Of a stretch of 64,000 bases of DNA, positions 35,257 to 42,934 are shown piece by piece (the stretch's first letter is position 1; each line of letters opens with the position of its first letter). The notes below the pieces were generated by a model. The model had not been told where the DNA came from. It searched no databases and worked only from the letters and a program-made list of their open reading frames with translations. Made by a program: the position numbers and the translations under genes. The stretch is from positions 1 through 64,000 of the forward strand of contig CAYFIB010000012.1 of assembly GCA_964342855.1 (NCBI GenBank). The letters run 5' to 3'. The stretch is from JBCBJX01 sp964342855 (GTDB taxonomy: Bacteria; Pseudomonadota; Alphaproteobacteria; Caulobacterales; Parvularculaceae).

Positions 35257-36429
35257 ATGCGCACTTCGGAGAAAATCATGCTCAAGACTTCGTCATCCCA
35301 GTCGGAAGAAAAAGCCAGCCGCGCGCGGCCGCTCATCGCGCTTGCGAGCGGCGGGCGGCCCGTTTGGACGCCGCGGGACTATGCGTCCCTCGCGCGGGAG
35401 GGCTACCAGAAGAACGTCGTCGCCCACCGCTGCGTGCGGCTGCTGGCGGAATCCGCCGCCTCCGTGCCGCTCATGGCGATGGAGGCGGGGCGGCGCATGA
35501 GCGTGCATCCCTTGCTCGATCTCATCGAACGGCCGAACCCGGAACAGACGCGAGCGGAGTTCTTCGAGGCGGTCTACGGGCATCTCCAGACCTCCGGCAA
35601 CGCTTATATCGAAGCGGTCTCCATCGACGGCGAAGTGAGGGAGCTCTACGCGCTTCGGCCCGACCGCATGAAGGCGCGCCTTTCAGACAGCGGCTGGCCG
35701 GCGGCCTACGACTACACCGTCGGCGGGCGGACGGTGAGCTTCCCCGTCGCCCGTGGCGGCGAGACGCCCTCCATCCTTCACATGCGCCTCTTCAATCCGA
35801 CGGACGACCATTACGGCCTTTCGCCGCTTGAGGCCGCCGCCATCGCCATCGATGTCCACAACGCGACCCAGAGCTGGAACAAGGCGCTGCTCGATAACGC
35901 CGCGCGGCCCTCCGGCGCGCTTGTCTATTCCGGTCCCGAAGGTGCGGCGGCGCTCTCGGAAGACCAGTTCCAGCGCCTGAAAGATCAGCTTGAGGAGATG
36001 TTCCAGGGCGGCGCCAATGCGGGGCGGCCGCTCCTCCTTGATGGCGGTCTCGACTGGCGGCAGATGGCGCTGTCGCCGACAGATATGGACTTCATCAGCG
36101 CGAAGAACTCCGCGGCGCGCGACATCGCGCTCGCCTTCGGCGTGCCGCCCATGCTGCTCGGCATTCCGGGGGACAACACCTATTCCAATTATCGCGAAGC
36201 CAATCTCGCCTTCTGGCGCCACGCCGTTGCGCCGCTTGCGAAGAAGGCCGCTGCGGCGCTTTCAAAATGGCTCGGCGCGGCCTTCGACGGGGCGGCGCTC
36301 GCCTGCGATCTCGATGAAATCGATGCGCTGTCTGCGGAGCGAGACGCCCGCTGGCGGCGCATTGCTTCAGCTGAATTCCTCACCGATGCGGAGAAACGCC
36401 GCCTTCTCGCCATCGACGGGGAGGTCTGA
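35257..36429 (+). CDS. GTA portal protein (HK97 family, gp3)
   Basis: A 390-residue HK97-type portal protein that forms the dodecameric DNA gateway of the capsid. Family motifs are present: GYQKNVVAHRCVRLLAESAASVP early, HPLLDLIERPNPEQTRAEF, SGNAYIEAV, the conserved FGVPPMLLGIPGDNTYSNYREA segment (about 292-313) and a helical C-terminus. ATG at 35278 is an alternative start (GGAG upstream); 35257 has the stronger site. The gene begins 36 bases after terL, a slightly large gap for this cluster. Confidence 0.93.
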   Translation: MRTSEKIMLKTSSSQSEEKASRARPLIALASGGRPVWTPRDYASLAREGYQKNVVAHRCVRLLAESAASVPLMAMEAGRRMSVHPLLDLIERPNPEQTRAEFFEAVYGHLQTSGNAYIEAVSIDGEVRELYALRPDRMKARLSDSGWPAAYDYTVGGRTVSFPVARGGETPSILHMRLFNPTDDHYGLSPLEAAAIAIDVHNATQSWNKALLDNAARPSGALVYSGPEGAAALSEDQFQRLKDQLEEMFQGGANAGRPLLLDGGLDWRQMALSPTDMDFISAKNSAARDIALAFGVPPMLLGIPGDNTYSNYREANLAFWRHAVAPLAKKAAAALSKWLGAAFDGAALACDLDEIDALSAERDARWRRIASAEFLTDAEKRRLLAIDGEV

Positions 36430-36432
36430 GCC

Positions 36433-36906
36433 ATGAATTCCGCACCCATTGAGGGCTACGCCGCGATCTTCGGCGAGCCCGATGACAATGGCGACATCAT
36501 CCGCGCGGGCGCCTTTCGCGCTTCACTTATCCAACGCCCCGCCGCCGCGGTTAGGATGCTTTATCAGCATCAGGCGGATCGACCGATCGGCCGCTGGCGG
36601 AGGTTTCGTGAAGATGAACGCGGTCTCTACGCAGAAGGGGAGATATCCCTCGCCTCAGAGACGGGCCGCGAGGTCTGGAGCCTCGCGCGTTTCGGCGCGC
36701 TCGACGGGCTGTCCATCGGTTTTCGCACCCGCCGCGCGCGGGCCTTGCGCGGCGGCCGCGAACTTCTCGCCGTCGATCTCTGGGAGGTCTCTCTCGTGAC
36801 CTTCCCCATGGCGCCCGCCGCGCGCCTCACCGCCATCGGCGAGCCCGACGCCGCTGACGCCATCCACGAAGCCGCCGGCCGCTTGAAGGCGGCGATGATC
36901 CGCTGA
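36433..36906 (+). CDS. GTA prohead protease (HK97 family, gp4)
   Basis: A 157-residue capsid maturation protease. The serine-protease residues are visible: His46 in MLYQHQ and Ser94 in DGLSIGF. The EVSLVTFPMAP motif (about 119-129) typical of HK97 prohead proteases is present. It would cleave the N-terminal scaffold part of the major capsid protein encoded next. It starts three bases after the portal stop. Confidence 0.93.
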   Translation: MNSAPIEGYAAIFGEPDDNGDIIRAGAFRASLIQRPAAAVRMLYQHQADRPIGRWRRFREDERGLYAEGEISLASETGREVWSLARFGALDGLSIGFRTRRARALRGGRELLAVDLWEVSLVTFPMAPAARLTAIGEPDAADAIHEAAGRLKAAMIR

Positions 36907-36916
36907 AGGAGCACTC

Positions 36917-38146
36917 ATGACACCGGAAACCAAAGCCCTCAACGACGTTCAGGACGTCCGCCGCGCCGTCGGCGAATTCCTGAACGCCTTCGAACAGTTT
37001 AAGGATGAAAACGATCGCCGCCTCGACGAGATCGAACGCCGCGGCGCCGCCGATCCGATTTCGGAAGAAAAAGTCGATCGCATCAACCGCGCTCTCGACG
37101 AGCACAAGCAGCGCCTCGACCGCATCGCCCTTGAAGACCGTCGCCCAGCCCTCGCGGCGGGCGATGCGGCCACCCGCGAACGCAAGCAGGCCATCGGCGC
37201 CTATATGCGCGCCGGCGACGCCGCCGGCCTGAAAGCGCTGGAAGAAAAAGCGCTCTCCATCGCGACGGACGCGGAGGGCGGCTACCTCGCGCCCCATGAG
37301 ACCGAACGCTTCATCAATGAGGCGGTGCGGAGCATCTCGCCGATCCGACAGATCGCGACCGTGCGCGAGATCGGCGCAGCCAGCTTCCGCAAACCCGTCA
37401 GCGCCGCGGGCGCCGCCGCCGGATGGGTCGGCGACAAGGACCCGCGCACACAGACGGCGACGCCGGACCTACGCATCGTCGATCTGCCGACCATGGAGCT
37501 TTACGCCATGCCGGCGGCGACCCCGACGCTTCTGGAAGACTCCGTCGTTGATGTGGAGCAGTGGCTCGCCGATGAGGTGCGTGCGGAATTCGCCGCCCAG
37601 GAAGGCGCCGCCTTCGTCGTCGGGACGGGTACGAACCAGCCCCGCGGCTTCCTCGATTACACCGCCGTCGCGGAAGGCTCGCAGAGCTGGGGCGAGATCG
37701 GCTACATCGCCACGGGCGTCTCCGGCGGCTTCGCCGCGACCGACCCGGCGGACAGGATCATCGATCTCGTCTACACGCCGAAGCAGACCTATCGCGCCAA
37801 CGGTCGTTTCGTCATGAGTCGGTCGACCTTGGGCGCGGTCCGCAAGCTGAAGGACGGGGACGACAACTATCTGTGGCGCCCCTCCGCCGATCCGGGCGTC
37901 GGCGCGACGCTGATGGGTTATCCGATCACGGAAGCCGAAGAAGTGCCGGGCATTGGGCCGGACTCGCCCTCCATCGTCTTCGGAGACTTCGCGCGCGGCT
38001 ATCTCATCGTCGATCGCATCGGCCTGCGCATCCTACGCGATCCGTTCTCCGCGAAGCCGTACGTCCTTTTCTACACGACCAAGCGCGTCGGCGGCGGGGT
38101 GCAGGACTTCGAGGCGCTTAAAATCCTCCGCTTCGGGACGTCCTGA
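36917..38146 (+). CDS. GTA major capsid protein (HK97 family, gp5)
   Basis: A 409-residue HK97-fold capsid protein. Residues 1-100 form a charged coiled coil with KALNDVQDVRRAVGEF-like heptads, the scaffold or delta domain that the protease removes. The mature domain starts near the GGYLAPHETER segment (about 120). It includes ELYAMPAATPTLLEDS and DVEQWLADEVRAEFAAQEGAAFVVGTGTNQPRGF-type sequence (the spine helix and P-loop region). The ending RVGGGVQDFEALKILRFGTS is the typical family C-terminus. It starts 10 bases after the protease gene. Confidence 0.95.
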   Translation: MTPETKALNDVQDVRRAVGEFLNAFEQFKDENDRRLDEIERRGAADPISEEKVDRINRALDEHKQRLDRIALEDRRPALAAGDAATRERKQAIGAYMRAGDAAGLKALEEKALSIATDAEGGYLAPHETERFINEAVRSISPIRQIATVREIGAASFRKPVSAAGAAAGWVGDKDPRTQTATPDLRIVDLPTMELYAMPAATPTLLEDSVVDVEQWLADEVRAEFAAQEGAAFVVGTGTNQPRGFLDYTAVAEGSQSWGEIGYIATGVSGGFAATDPADRIIDLVYTPKQTYRANGRFVMSRSTLGAVRKLKDGDDNYLWRPSADPGVGATLMGYPITEAEEVPGIGPDSPSIVFGDFARGYLIVDRIGLRILRDPFSAKPYVLFYTTKRVGGGVQDFEALKILRFGTS

Positions 38147-38164
38147 TCGAAAGGCGCGCCGGAT

Positions 38165-38722
38165 ATGCTCTCCATCCTCACTCCGCCTGCGGCCGAGCCC
38201 GTCTCGGTCGTAGAAGCCAAGCGCCATCTTCGGCTTGAGACGTCATCGGAAGATGCGTTCGTCGAACGCCTCGTCACGGCGGCCCGGCGGGTGGTGGAGG
38301 AGCGCACCGGCCGCGCGCTGGTCTCGCAGACGGCGCGCCTGACGCTTGATCGCGCGCCGGAGAGGGCGGTGACCTTTCCGCGGGCGCCGCTGAACGCGGT
38401 GCTGGAAGTTGCGGTACTGACGGACGCGTCGAGCTGGACGCCGGTTTCGACGGATCTTTACGCCATCGAGACGGGCGAAGGCGCACGCGTGGTCGCGACC
38501 GGCTTCTGGCCGCGCGCCGTTCAGCCCGTCGCCGGCGTCCGCATTGATGCGGAAGTCGGCTACGGCCCGCGGGGCGCCGCGCCGGCGGATCTGCAGCAGG
38601 CGGTGCTTCTTCTGGTCGCGCATTTCTTCGAGCGTCGCGAACCCGCGATCGACGGCCGCGCGGCGGTGCTGCCGCACTCCATCGAAGCGCTGCTCGCCAG
38701 CTATCGGAGACCGCGCCTGTGA
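38165..38722 (+). CDS. GTA head-tail connector protein (gp6)
   Basis: A 185-residue head-tail adaptor of the phage gp6/phiE125 gp8-like type. It has N-terminal EAKRHLRLETSSEDAFVERLVTAARR (about 18-43), then ERTGRALVSQTARL and a VGYGPRGAAPADLQQAVLLLVAHFFERRE helix pair (about 128-156). It would sit beneath the portal. The stop overlaps the next gene (GTGA). Confidence 0.9.
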   Translation: MLSILTPPAAEPVSVVEAKRHLRLETSSEDAFVERLVTAARRVVEERTGRALVSQTARLTLDRAPERAVTFPRAPLNAVLEVAVLTDASSWTPVSTDLYAIETGEGARVVATGFWPRAVQPVAGVRIDAEVGYGPRGAAPADLQQAVLLLVAHFFERREPAIDGRAAVLPHSIEALLASYRRPRL

Positions 38723-39036
38723 CCTTCGATCTGCGCGACCGCGTGCGTTTCCTGCGCGCCGAACGCCTTGCCGACGAGGGCGGCGGCGCGGCGCTCGCGC
38801 GACGGGAGATCGGCTTCGCCTGGGGCGACGCGACGGCGCTGCCCGCTTTGCGTGACGCCTCCGGCGAGCGGGACGTCTTCCGCAAGCGCTACGACATCCG
38901 TGTGCGGCGGGAGGACTACCCCGCCGCCGCGACCCATGCGGAGCTGTTCGGAACCACGCTGCGCATCCAGAACGCTGCGCCGGATGCGGACGGCGAACCG
39001 TTCATCAACCTGAGCTGCGAGGAGGGCCGTCCGTGA
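38719..39036 (+). CDS. GTA head closure protein (gp7)
   Basis: A 105-residue small beta-rich protein in the position of GTA gp7, resembling phage head closure proteins (LRDRVRFLRAERL at the start, YDIRVRREDYPAAATHAELFG in the centre). The GTG start at 38719 overlaps the stop of gp6 by four bases, and the stop overlaps gp8 likewise. Confidence 0.88.
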   Translation: MTFDLRDRVRFLRAERLADEGGGAALARREIGFAWGDATALPALRDASGERDVFRKRYDIRVRREDYPAAATHAELFGTTLRIQNAAPDADGEPFINLSCEEGRP

Positions 39037-39449
39037 GCGACGCCAGCTGGGCGCTGCAGAGCGCCGTCTACGCCCGACTGAAGACGGACGCCCGCTTGAA
39101 AGCCGCGCTTGGCGATCCCGCGCGGATTTTCGATTCTCCGCCGGAGGACGCTGTCTTCCCGTATCTGACGTTGGGCGAATCCCGCGTCGGCGACTGGGCG
39201 GGCGTGCCTGGCGGGCAGGAACATGAACTGCGGCTCTACGCCTATTCCCAATACGCCGGGCGGCGCGAGGTGAAACGCATCATTTCCGCCGTTTACGACG
39301 CGATCCACGAAACCCGCTTCGACGTGCCGGGCTTTCATCTCGTCAACATGCGGTACGTTTTTGCGGACGTGCTGCGGCGGCGCGAACCGGACACCTATCA
39401 GGGCGTCATGCGCTATCGGGCGGTCACCCAGCCGCTCGTCGCAGCTTAA
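39033..39449 (+). CDS. GTA DUF3168 tail terminator-like protein (gp8)
   Basis: A 138-residue DUF3168 protein, equivalent to tail terminator/completion proteins: SWALQSAVYARLKTDARLKA at the start, PYLTLGESRVGDWA (about 43-56), and GVMRYRAVTQPLVAA at the end. The GTG start overlaps gp7 by four bases. Confidence 0.92.
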   Translation: MSDASWALQSAVYARLKTDARLKAALGDPARIFDSPPEDAVFPYLTLGESRVGDWAGVPGGQEHELRLYAYSQYAGRREVKRIISAVYDAIHETRFDVPGFHLVNMRYVFADVLRRREPDTYQGVMRYRAVTQPLVAA

Positions 39450-39461
39450 GGAGGGCGGGGC

Positions 39462-39872
39462 ATGGTCGCGCAGCGCGGTAAGGACGTACTTCTTCAGATG
39501 CAGTTGGCGGGTGGCGGTTTCACGACCGTCGGCGGCGTGCGGACGAGCGCGCTCTCGCTGAACGCTGCGACCGTGGACGCCACCAATCAGGCGTCCCCGG
39601 ACGGATGGCGCGAGCTTCTCGGCGGCGCCGGCGTGCGCCAGGCCTCCATCACCGGCTCGGGCGTGTTCGTAGACGACGCGGCGGCGGAGGCCGTGCGTGC
39701 GGCCTTCTTTGCGGGCGGTGCGGATGTCTGGCGCGTCGTCCTGCCGGATTTCGGCGTCGTCGAAGGCGCGTTCATCGTCGTCGCCCTCGATTATGGCGGC
39801 GACTATAACGAAGAGGCGACCATGGCGATCTCCCTCGCCTCGGCCGGTGCGCTCACCTTCTCCGCCCTGTGA
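39462..39872 (+). CDS. GTA major tail protein (TP901-1 family, gp9)
   Basis: A 136-residue tail tube subunit. It begins with AQRGKDVLLQM and contains the family pattern TVDATNQASPDGWRELLGGAG (about 37-57), ASITGSGVFVDDAAAE and DYNEEATMAISLASAGALTF at the end. The stop overlaps the gp10 start (GTGA at 39869-39872). Confidence 0.94.
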   Translation: MVAQRGKDVLLQMQLAGGGFTTVGGVRTSALSLNAATVDATNQASPDGWRELLGGAGVRQASITGSGVFVDDAAAEAVRAAFFAGGADVWRVVLPDFGVVEGAFIVVALDYGGDYNEEATMAISLASAGALTFSAL

Positions 39873-40195
39873 GCGTTTCTCCTAACGCCGTTCGCGGCGA
39901 AGTGCTGATCGAAATCGAAGGCGCGCCGCGGCGACTGTGCTTTACGCTCGGGGCCCTGGCGGAACTGGAAACGGCGTTCGAGGCGGACGGATTGTCCGCC
40001 GTCGCCGCACGTCTGTCCCAAGGTCGCGCCCGCGATCTCGCGGTCGCCCTGGCGGCGCTTTTGCGCGGCGGCGGCGAGGCGGAACTGGCGTCGCATGTAT
40101 TGGAAGCGGGCGTCGACCCGCTCGCAGCGGCGCGCGCTGTCGCGCAGGCCGTCGCGGCGGTCGGCGCCGACGCGGAGGCGCCGGGAAAGCTTTAG
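39869..40195 (+). CDS. GTA gp10 tail assembly chaperone (unshifted product)
   Basis: A 108-residue protein matching the GTA gp10 family, with VLIEIEGAPRRLCFTLGALAELETAFEADGLSAVAARL-type sequence in the first half. By position between major tail protein and tape measure it is the counterpart of phage lambda gpG. It starts with GTG at 39869. Its last codons read GCG CCG GGA AAG CTT TAG, and the GGGAAAG inside is a canonical -1 slippery site; see the shifted product. Confidence 0.92.
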   Translation: MSVSPNAVRGEVLIEIEGAPRRLCFTLGALAELETAFEADGLSAVAARLSQGRARDLAVALAALLRGGGEAELASHVLEAGVDPLAAARAVAQAVAAVGADAEAPGKL

Positions 40196-40380
40196 GCGCA
40201 GGGGCGTGGGCGGAGCGCTTCGCGCTCGCTGTTTTCGCGCTGCATCTTTCGCCGACGGAGTTTTGGGCGCTCAGCCTTCCGGAATGGCGGCTGCTGGAAG
40301 CCGCCTGCGCGCCGCCCGAACCCTTCCGCCAGTGCGACCTCGACCGCCTGCGCCGCACCCTTGAAAAGGACATGCCATGA
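39869..40380 (+). CDS. GTA tail chaperone fusion made by predicted -1 ribosomal frameshift
   Basis: Predicted shifted product of about 170 residues. It has 107 residues of gp10 to Lys of GGA-AAG, then 63 residues in the -1 frame (40189-40377), starting ALGAGAWAERF and containing LHLSPTEFWALSLPEW, the pattern of the small GTA tail-chaperone family (DUF2376-like). That ORF has no ATG, GTG or TTG at or before its conserved part, apart from codons deep inside gp10. So frameshifting is the simplest way to make it, as for lambda G-GT. Its stop overlaps the tape measure start by four bases. Separate initiation at a non-standard codon is the alternative. Confidence 0.78.
40183..40189 (+). promoter_or_regulatory. 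Slippery heptamer GGGAAAG for -1 frameshifting
   Basis: The heptamer is in the X XXY YYZ phase relative to gp10 (G GGA AAG, codons at 40184 and 40187), six bases before the stop. It is the same heptamer known for the lambda G/GT frameshift. The ORF in the -1 frame starts exactly where the shift would place the ribosome. A perfect stem GAGCG/CGCTC with a small TTC-containing loop lies at 40213-40227, 24 bases downstream, and may or may not assist. Confidence 0.8.
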
Positions 40381-40922
40381 CCGATCCCGTCCGTATCGAT
40401 ATCGACGCCAGCGGACTCGCCGAAGGGCTGCGCTCCGCCGGGGCGGAGGTCGATGAAATCGTCCGCAGTCAGCTGACGCCCGCCGCCGAGGCGATCGAGG
40501 ATGCGTTCTCCAAGGCCTCGCGCTCCATTGAGGGCGAACTGATGAAAGCGGCGAAATCGGGCTCGCTCTCGTTCCGCGGCCTCGGCCGGGCAATCACGGC
40601 GGATCTCGCGAACATCGCCGTTGACAGCCTGGTGCGGGCGCCGGTGGAGAACCTGATCTCCGGCGCCATCGGCGCGGCCTTCGGCGGGGCGCGCGCCAAC
40701 GGCGGCCCCGTGCGGGCGGGCCTCAGCTATCTCGTCGGCGAGCGCGGGCCTGAAGTGTTCACCCCCGCCGTCAACGGACAGGTGGGCGAGGGGCGGGGCA
40801 TGAACGTGACGGTTAATCTCTCCGTCAACGGCGCGTCGGATGCGCGTGGCGTCGCCCGTTCCGAAGCGCAGGTTTCCGCCGCCCTCGCACGCGCCGCCCG
40901 TCGCGGCCTGCGCAATCTCTGA
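40377..40922 (+). CDS. GTA tail tape measure protein (gp11)
   Basis: A 181-residue short tape measure protein, consistent with the short GTA tail. The N-terminal half is helical and charged. The middle has a hydrophobic Gly/Ala segment (NLISGAIGAAFGGARANGG, about 91-109), and the end has the phage-like GERGPEVFTP motif (about 121-130) and an Asn/Val-rich MNVTVNLSVNGASDARGV. The ATG overlaps the stop of the chaperone ORF. Confidence 0.9.
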   Translation: MTDPVRIDIDASGLAEGLRSAGAEVDEIVRSQLTPAAEAIEDAFSKASRSIEGELMKAAKSGSLSFRGLGRAITADLANIAVDSLVRAPVENLISGAIGAAFGGARANGGPVRAGLSYLVGERGPEVFTPAVNGQVGEGRGMNVTVNLSVNGASDARGVARSEAQVSAALARAARRGLRNL

Positions 40923-40984
40923 ACTTGTCCACGGTCGACGAGGCCGGGCGATCATGCGTCTACGCATGAGCCTGAGGAGACCGC

Positions 40985-41611
40985 GTGTTTCACGACGTCC
41001 GCTTCCCCATCGACATCGCTCTCGACAGCGAAGGCGGGCCAAGCCGCCTGACGGACGTTATCGAACTCGCTTCGGGTCGGGAGGTCCGTAACGCCCGCCG
41101 CAGCGCTTCGCGTCGGCGCTATAATGCGGGCTCGGGCGTCAAATCCCTGGACGACCTCGCCGCGATCATCGCCTTTTTCGAAGCGCGCGGCGGGCGCCTC
41201 CATTCCTTCCGCTGGCGCGATCCGCTTGACTTTTCGTCCGCGTCGCCCTCGCAGGCGCCGAGCGCGACGGACCAGCCGCTCGGCGTCGGCGACGGAGTGA
41301 CGACGGTTTTCCAGCTCATCAAACGCTATGAGAGCGGCGGGGTCGTTTCGGAGCGGACGATCAATAAACCGGTAGACGGATCGGTCCGTGTCGCGGCGAA
41401 CGGCGTCGCCGTGGATCCGGGCGACGTGTCGGTCAGTTTGGACACGGGACAGGTGACATTTGGGTCGGCGCCCGCCGTCGGCGTCGTCCTGACGGCGGGG
41501 TTCGAGTTCGACACCCCCGTCCGGTTCGATACGGACGATCTTCGCGTAAGCCTCGCCGCCTTTCGCGCGGGTGAAGCGCCGAGCGTGCCGCTTATCGAGG
41601 TGCTGGACTGA
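40985..41611 (+). CDS. GTA distal tail protein (gp12, DUF2460)
   Basis: A 208-residue DUF2460 protein: FHDVRFPIDIALDSEGG at the start, NARRSASRRRYNAGSGVKSLDDLAAIIAFFEARGGRLHSFRWRDPLDF-type core (about 37-83), and a beta-rich rest. It would form the distal tail ring. It starts with GTG at 40985 after TGAGGAGACC and overlaps gp13 by one base. Confidence 0.93.
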   Translation: MFHDVRFPIDIALDSEGGPSRLTDVIELASGREVRNARRSASRRRYNAGSGVKSLDDLAAIIAFFEARGGRLHSFRWRDPLDFSSASPSQAPSATDQPLGVGDGVTTVFQLIKRYESGGVVSERTINKPVDGSVRVAANGVAVDPGDVSVSLDTGQVTFGSAPAVGVVLTAGFEFDTPVRFDTDDLRVSLAAFRAGEAPSVPLIEVLD

Positions 41612-42495
41612 TGCGGGAGCTTCCGACAGGGCTCGCCGCGCACCTCGCAGGCGAGGCGACCACGCTCGCCTATTGTTGGCGTCTGCAGCGTCGTGACGGC
41701 GCCGTTCTCCGTCTGACGGATCATGATCGAGTGTTGGAGGTCGAGGGCGAGACTTATGTACCGGGTGCGGCGCTGGAGGCGAGCGCGCAGGAAACGTCCG
41801 GCGATCTCGCGGTGGACAATCTTACCGGGCTTGGCGCGCTAACAGCGGATGCAATCACCGAGGCTGATCTTCTGGCGGGGCGCTATGACGGCGCCCGGAT
41901 CGATATTTATCTCGTCAACTGGGAAGCGCCGACGGAGCGTCTGCAGCTTGTTGCGGGAACCCTCGGCGAGGCGACCCGTCGCGACAGCGAGATCGAGTTG
42001 GAAATCCGGGGACTGAAGGCGGCGCTGGATGCGCCTGTCGGTCGGACGTACCAGAAAACCTGCGACGCTCGCCTGGGCGATGCACGCTGCAGCGTTGATA
42101 CGGCGAACGTGGCCTATTCGGCGGGCGGGACGGTTTCCGTTCTGCGCAACGCACGGGAAATCGCCGTCGCCGGGCTCGACGGGTTCGAGGAAGGCTGGTT
42201 CGCCTCCGGCGAGATCGTCTGGACCTCCGGCGCGCGGGAGGGACTTTCTGAGCGCATCGTGCGCCACGTGGTCGAACCGACGGCGCCCGTGCTCATCCTC
42301 TCCGAACGCCCCCATCCGCCCATAGCCGAAGGAGACGCCTTTGCGGCCATCGCCGGTTGCGACAAGCGCTTTGGGACGTGCCGAGACAAGTTCTCGAACG
42401 TCGTCAACTTCCGCGGCTTCAACAAGCTGCCGGGCGACGACTTCATCTACGGCTATCCGACAGCGGACGGCCCGTTGGACGGGAGCCCGCGATGA
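41611..42495 (+). CDS. GTA hub protein (gp13, DUF2163)
   Basis: A 294-residue DUF2163 protein. The N-terminus has TTLAYCWRLQRRDGAVLRLTDHD (about 16-38). The centre has a cysteine-containing TCDARLGDARCSVD (about 149-162), and the C-terminal AGCDKRFGTCRDKFSNVVNFRGF (about 249-270) carries two more cysteines. In RcGTA this hub protein binds an Fe-S cluster through such cysteines; that is family knowledge. The stop overlaps gp14 by four bases. Confidence 0.93.
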   Translation: MRELPTGLAAHLAGEATTLAYCWRLQRRDGAVLRLTDHDRVLEVEGETYVPGAALEASAQETSGDLAVDNLTGLGALTADAITEADLLAGRYDGARIDIYLVNWEAPTERLQLVAGTLGEATRRDSEIELEIRGLKAALDAPVGRTYQKTCDARLGDARCSVDTANVAYSAGGTVSVLRNAREIAVAGLDGFEEGWFASGEIVWTSGAREGLSERIVRHVVEPTAPVLILSERPHPPIAEGDAFAAIAGCDKRFGTCRDKFSNVVNFRGFNKLPGDDFIYGYPTADGPLDGSPR

Positions 42496-42929
42496 GTTTC
42501 CCGAACCGCGCCGACATCGTCGCCGAAGCGCGCGACTGGATCGGTACGCCCTATCGCCATCAGGCGTCGGCCAAGGGCGCGGGCGCGGACTGTCTCGGCC
42601 TCGTGCGCGGCGTCTGGCGCTCGATATATGGCGACGAGCCGGAGGCGCCGCCGCCGTATACGCTGGATTGGGCCGAGCGCGCGCCTGATGAGCCGTTGTT
42701 GGCTGCAGCGCAGCGGCGGCTCCGCCCCGTCATGGATGCTGCACTGCCGGGCGACGTGCTCCTTTTCCGGATGGATGCGCGCGGGCCGGTGAAGCACTGC
42801 GGCGTTCTCGTTTCCGACGACCGGTTCGTGCACGCCTATTCCGGTCGCGCCGTTTGCGAAACCGGATTTGCGCGCTGGTGGCGAGAGCGCCTCGCCGCCG
42901 TTTTCTCCTTTCCGCATCTTACGGACTGA
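42492..42929 (+). CDS. GTA NlpC/P60 peptidoglycan peptidase (gp14)
   Basis: A 145-residue NlpC/P60 cysteine peptidase. The catalytic Cys34 is in GADCLGL, His102 is in KHCGVLV, and His114 in FVHAYSG is a possible third residue. It sits in the tail and helps the particle pass the cell wall. The start at 42492 was chosen from the ATGA overlap with gp13 and the MSFPNRADIVAEARDWIGTPY family N-terminus. Confidence 0.94.
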   Translation: MSFPNRADIVAEARDWIGTPYRHQASAKGAGADCLGLVRGVWRSIYGDEPEAPPPYTLDWAERAPDEPLLAAAQRRLRPVMDAALPGDVLLFRMDARGPVKHCGVLVSDDRFVHAYSGRAVCETGFARWWRERLAAVFSFPHLTD

Positions 42930-42934
42930 GCCCC

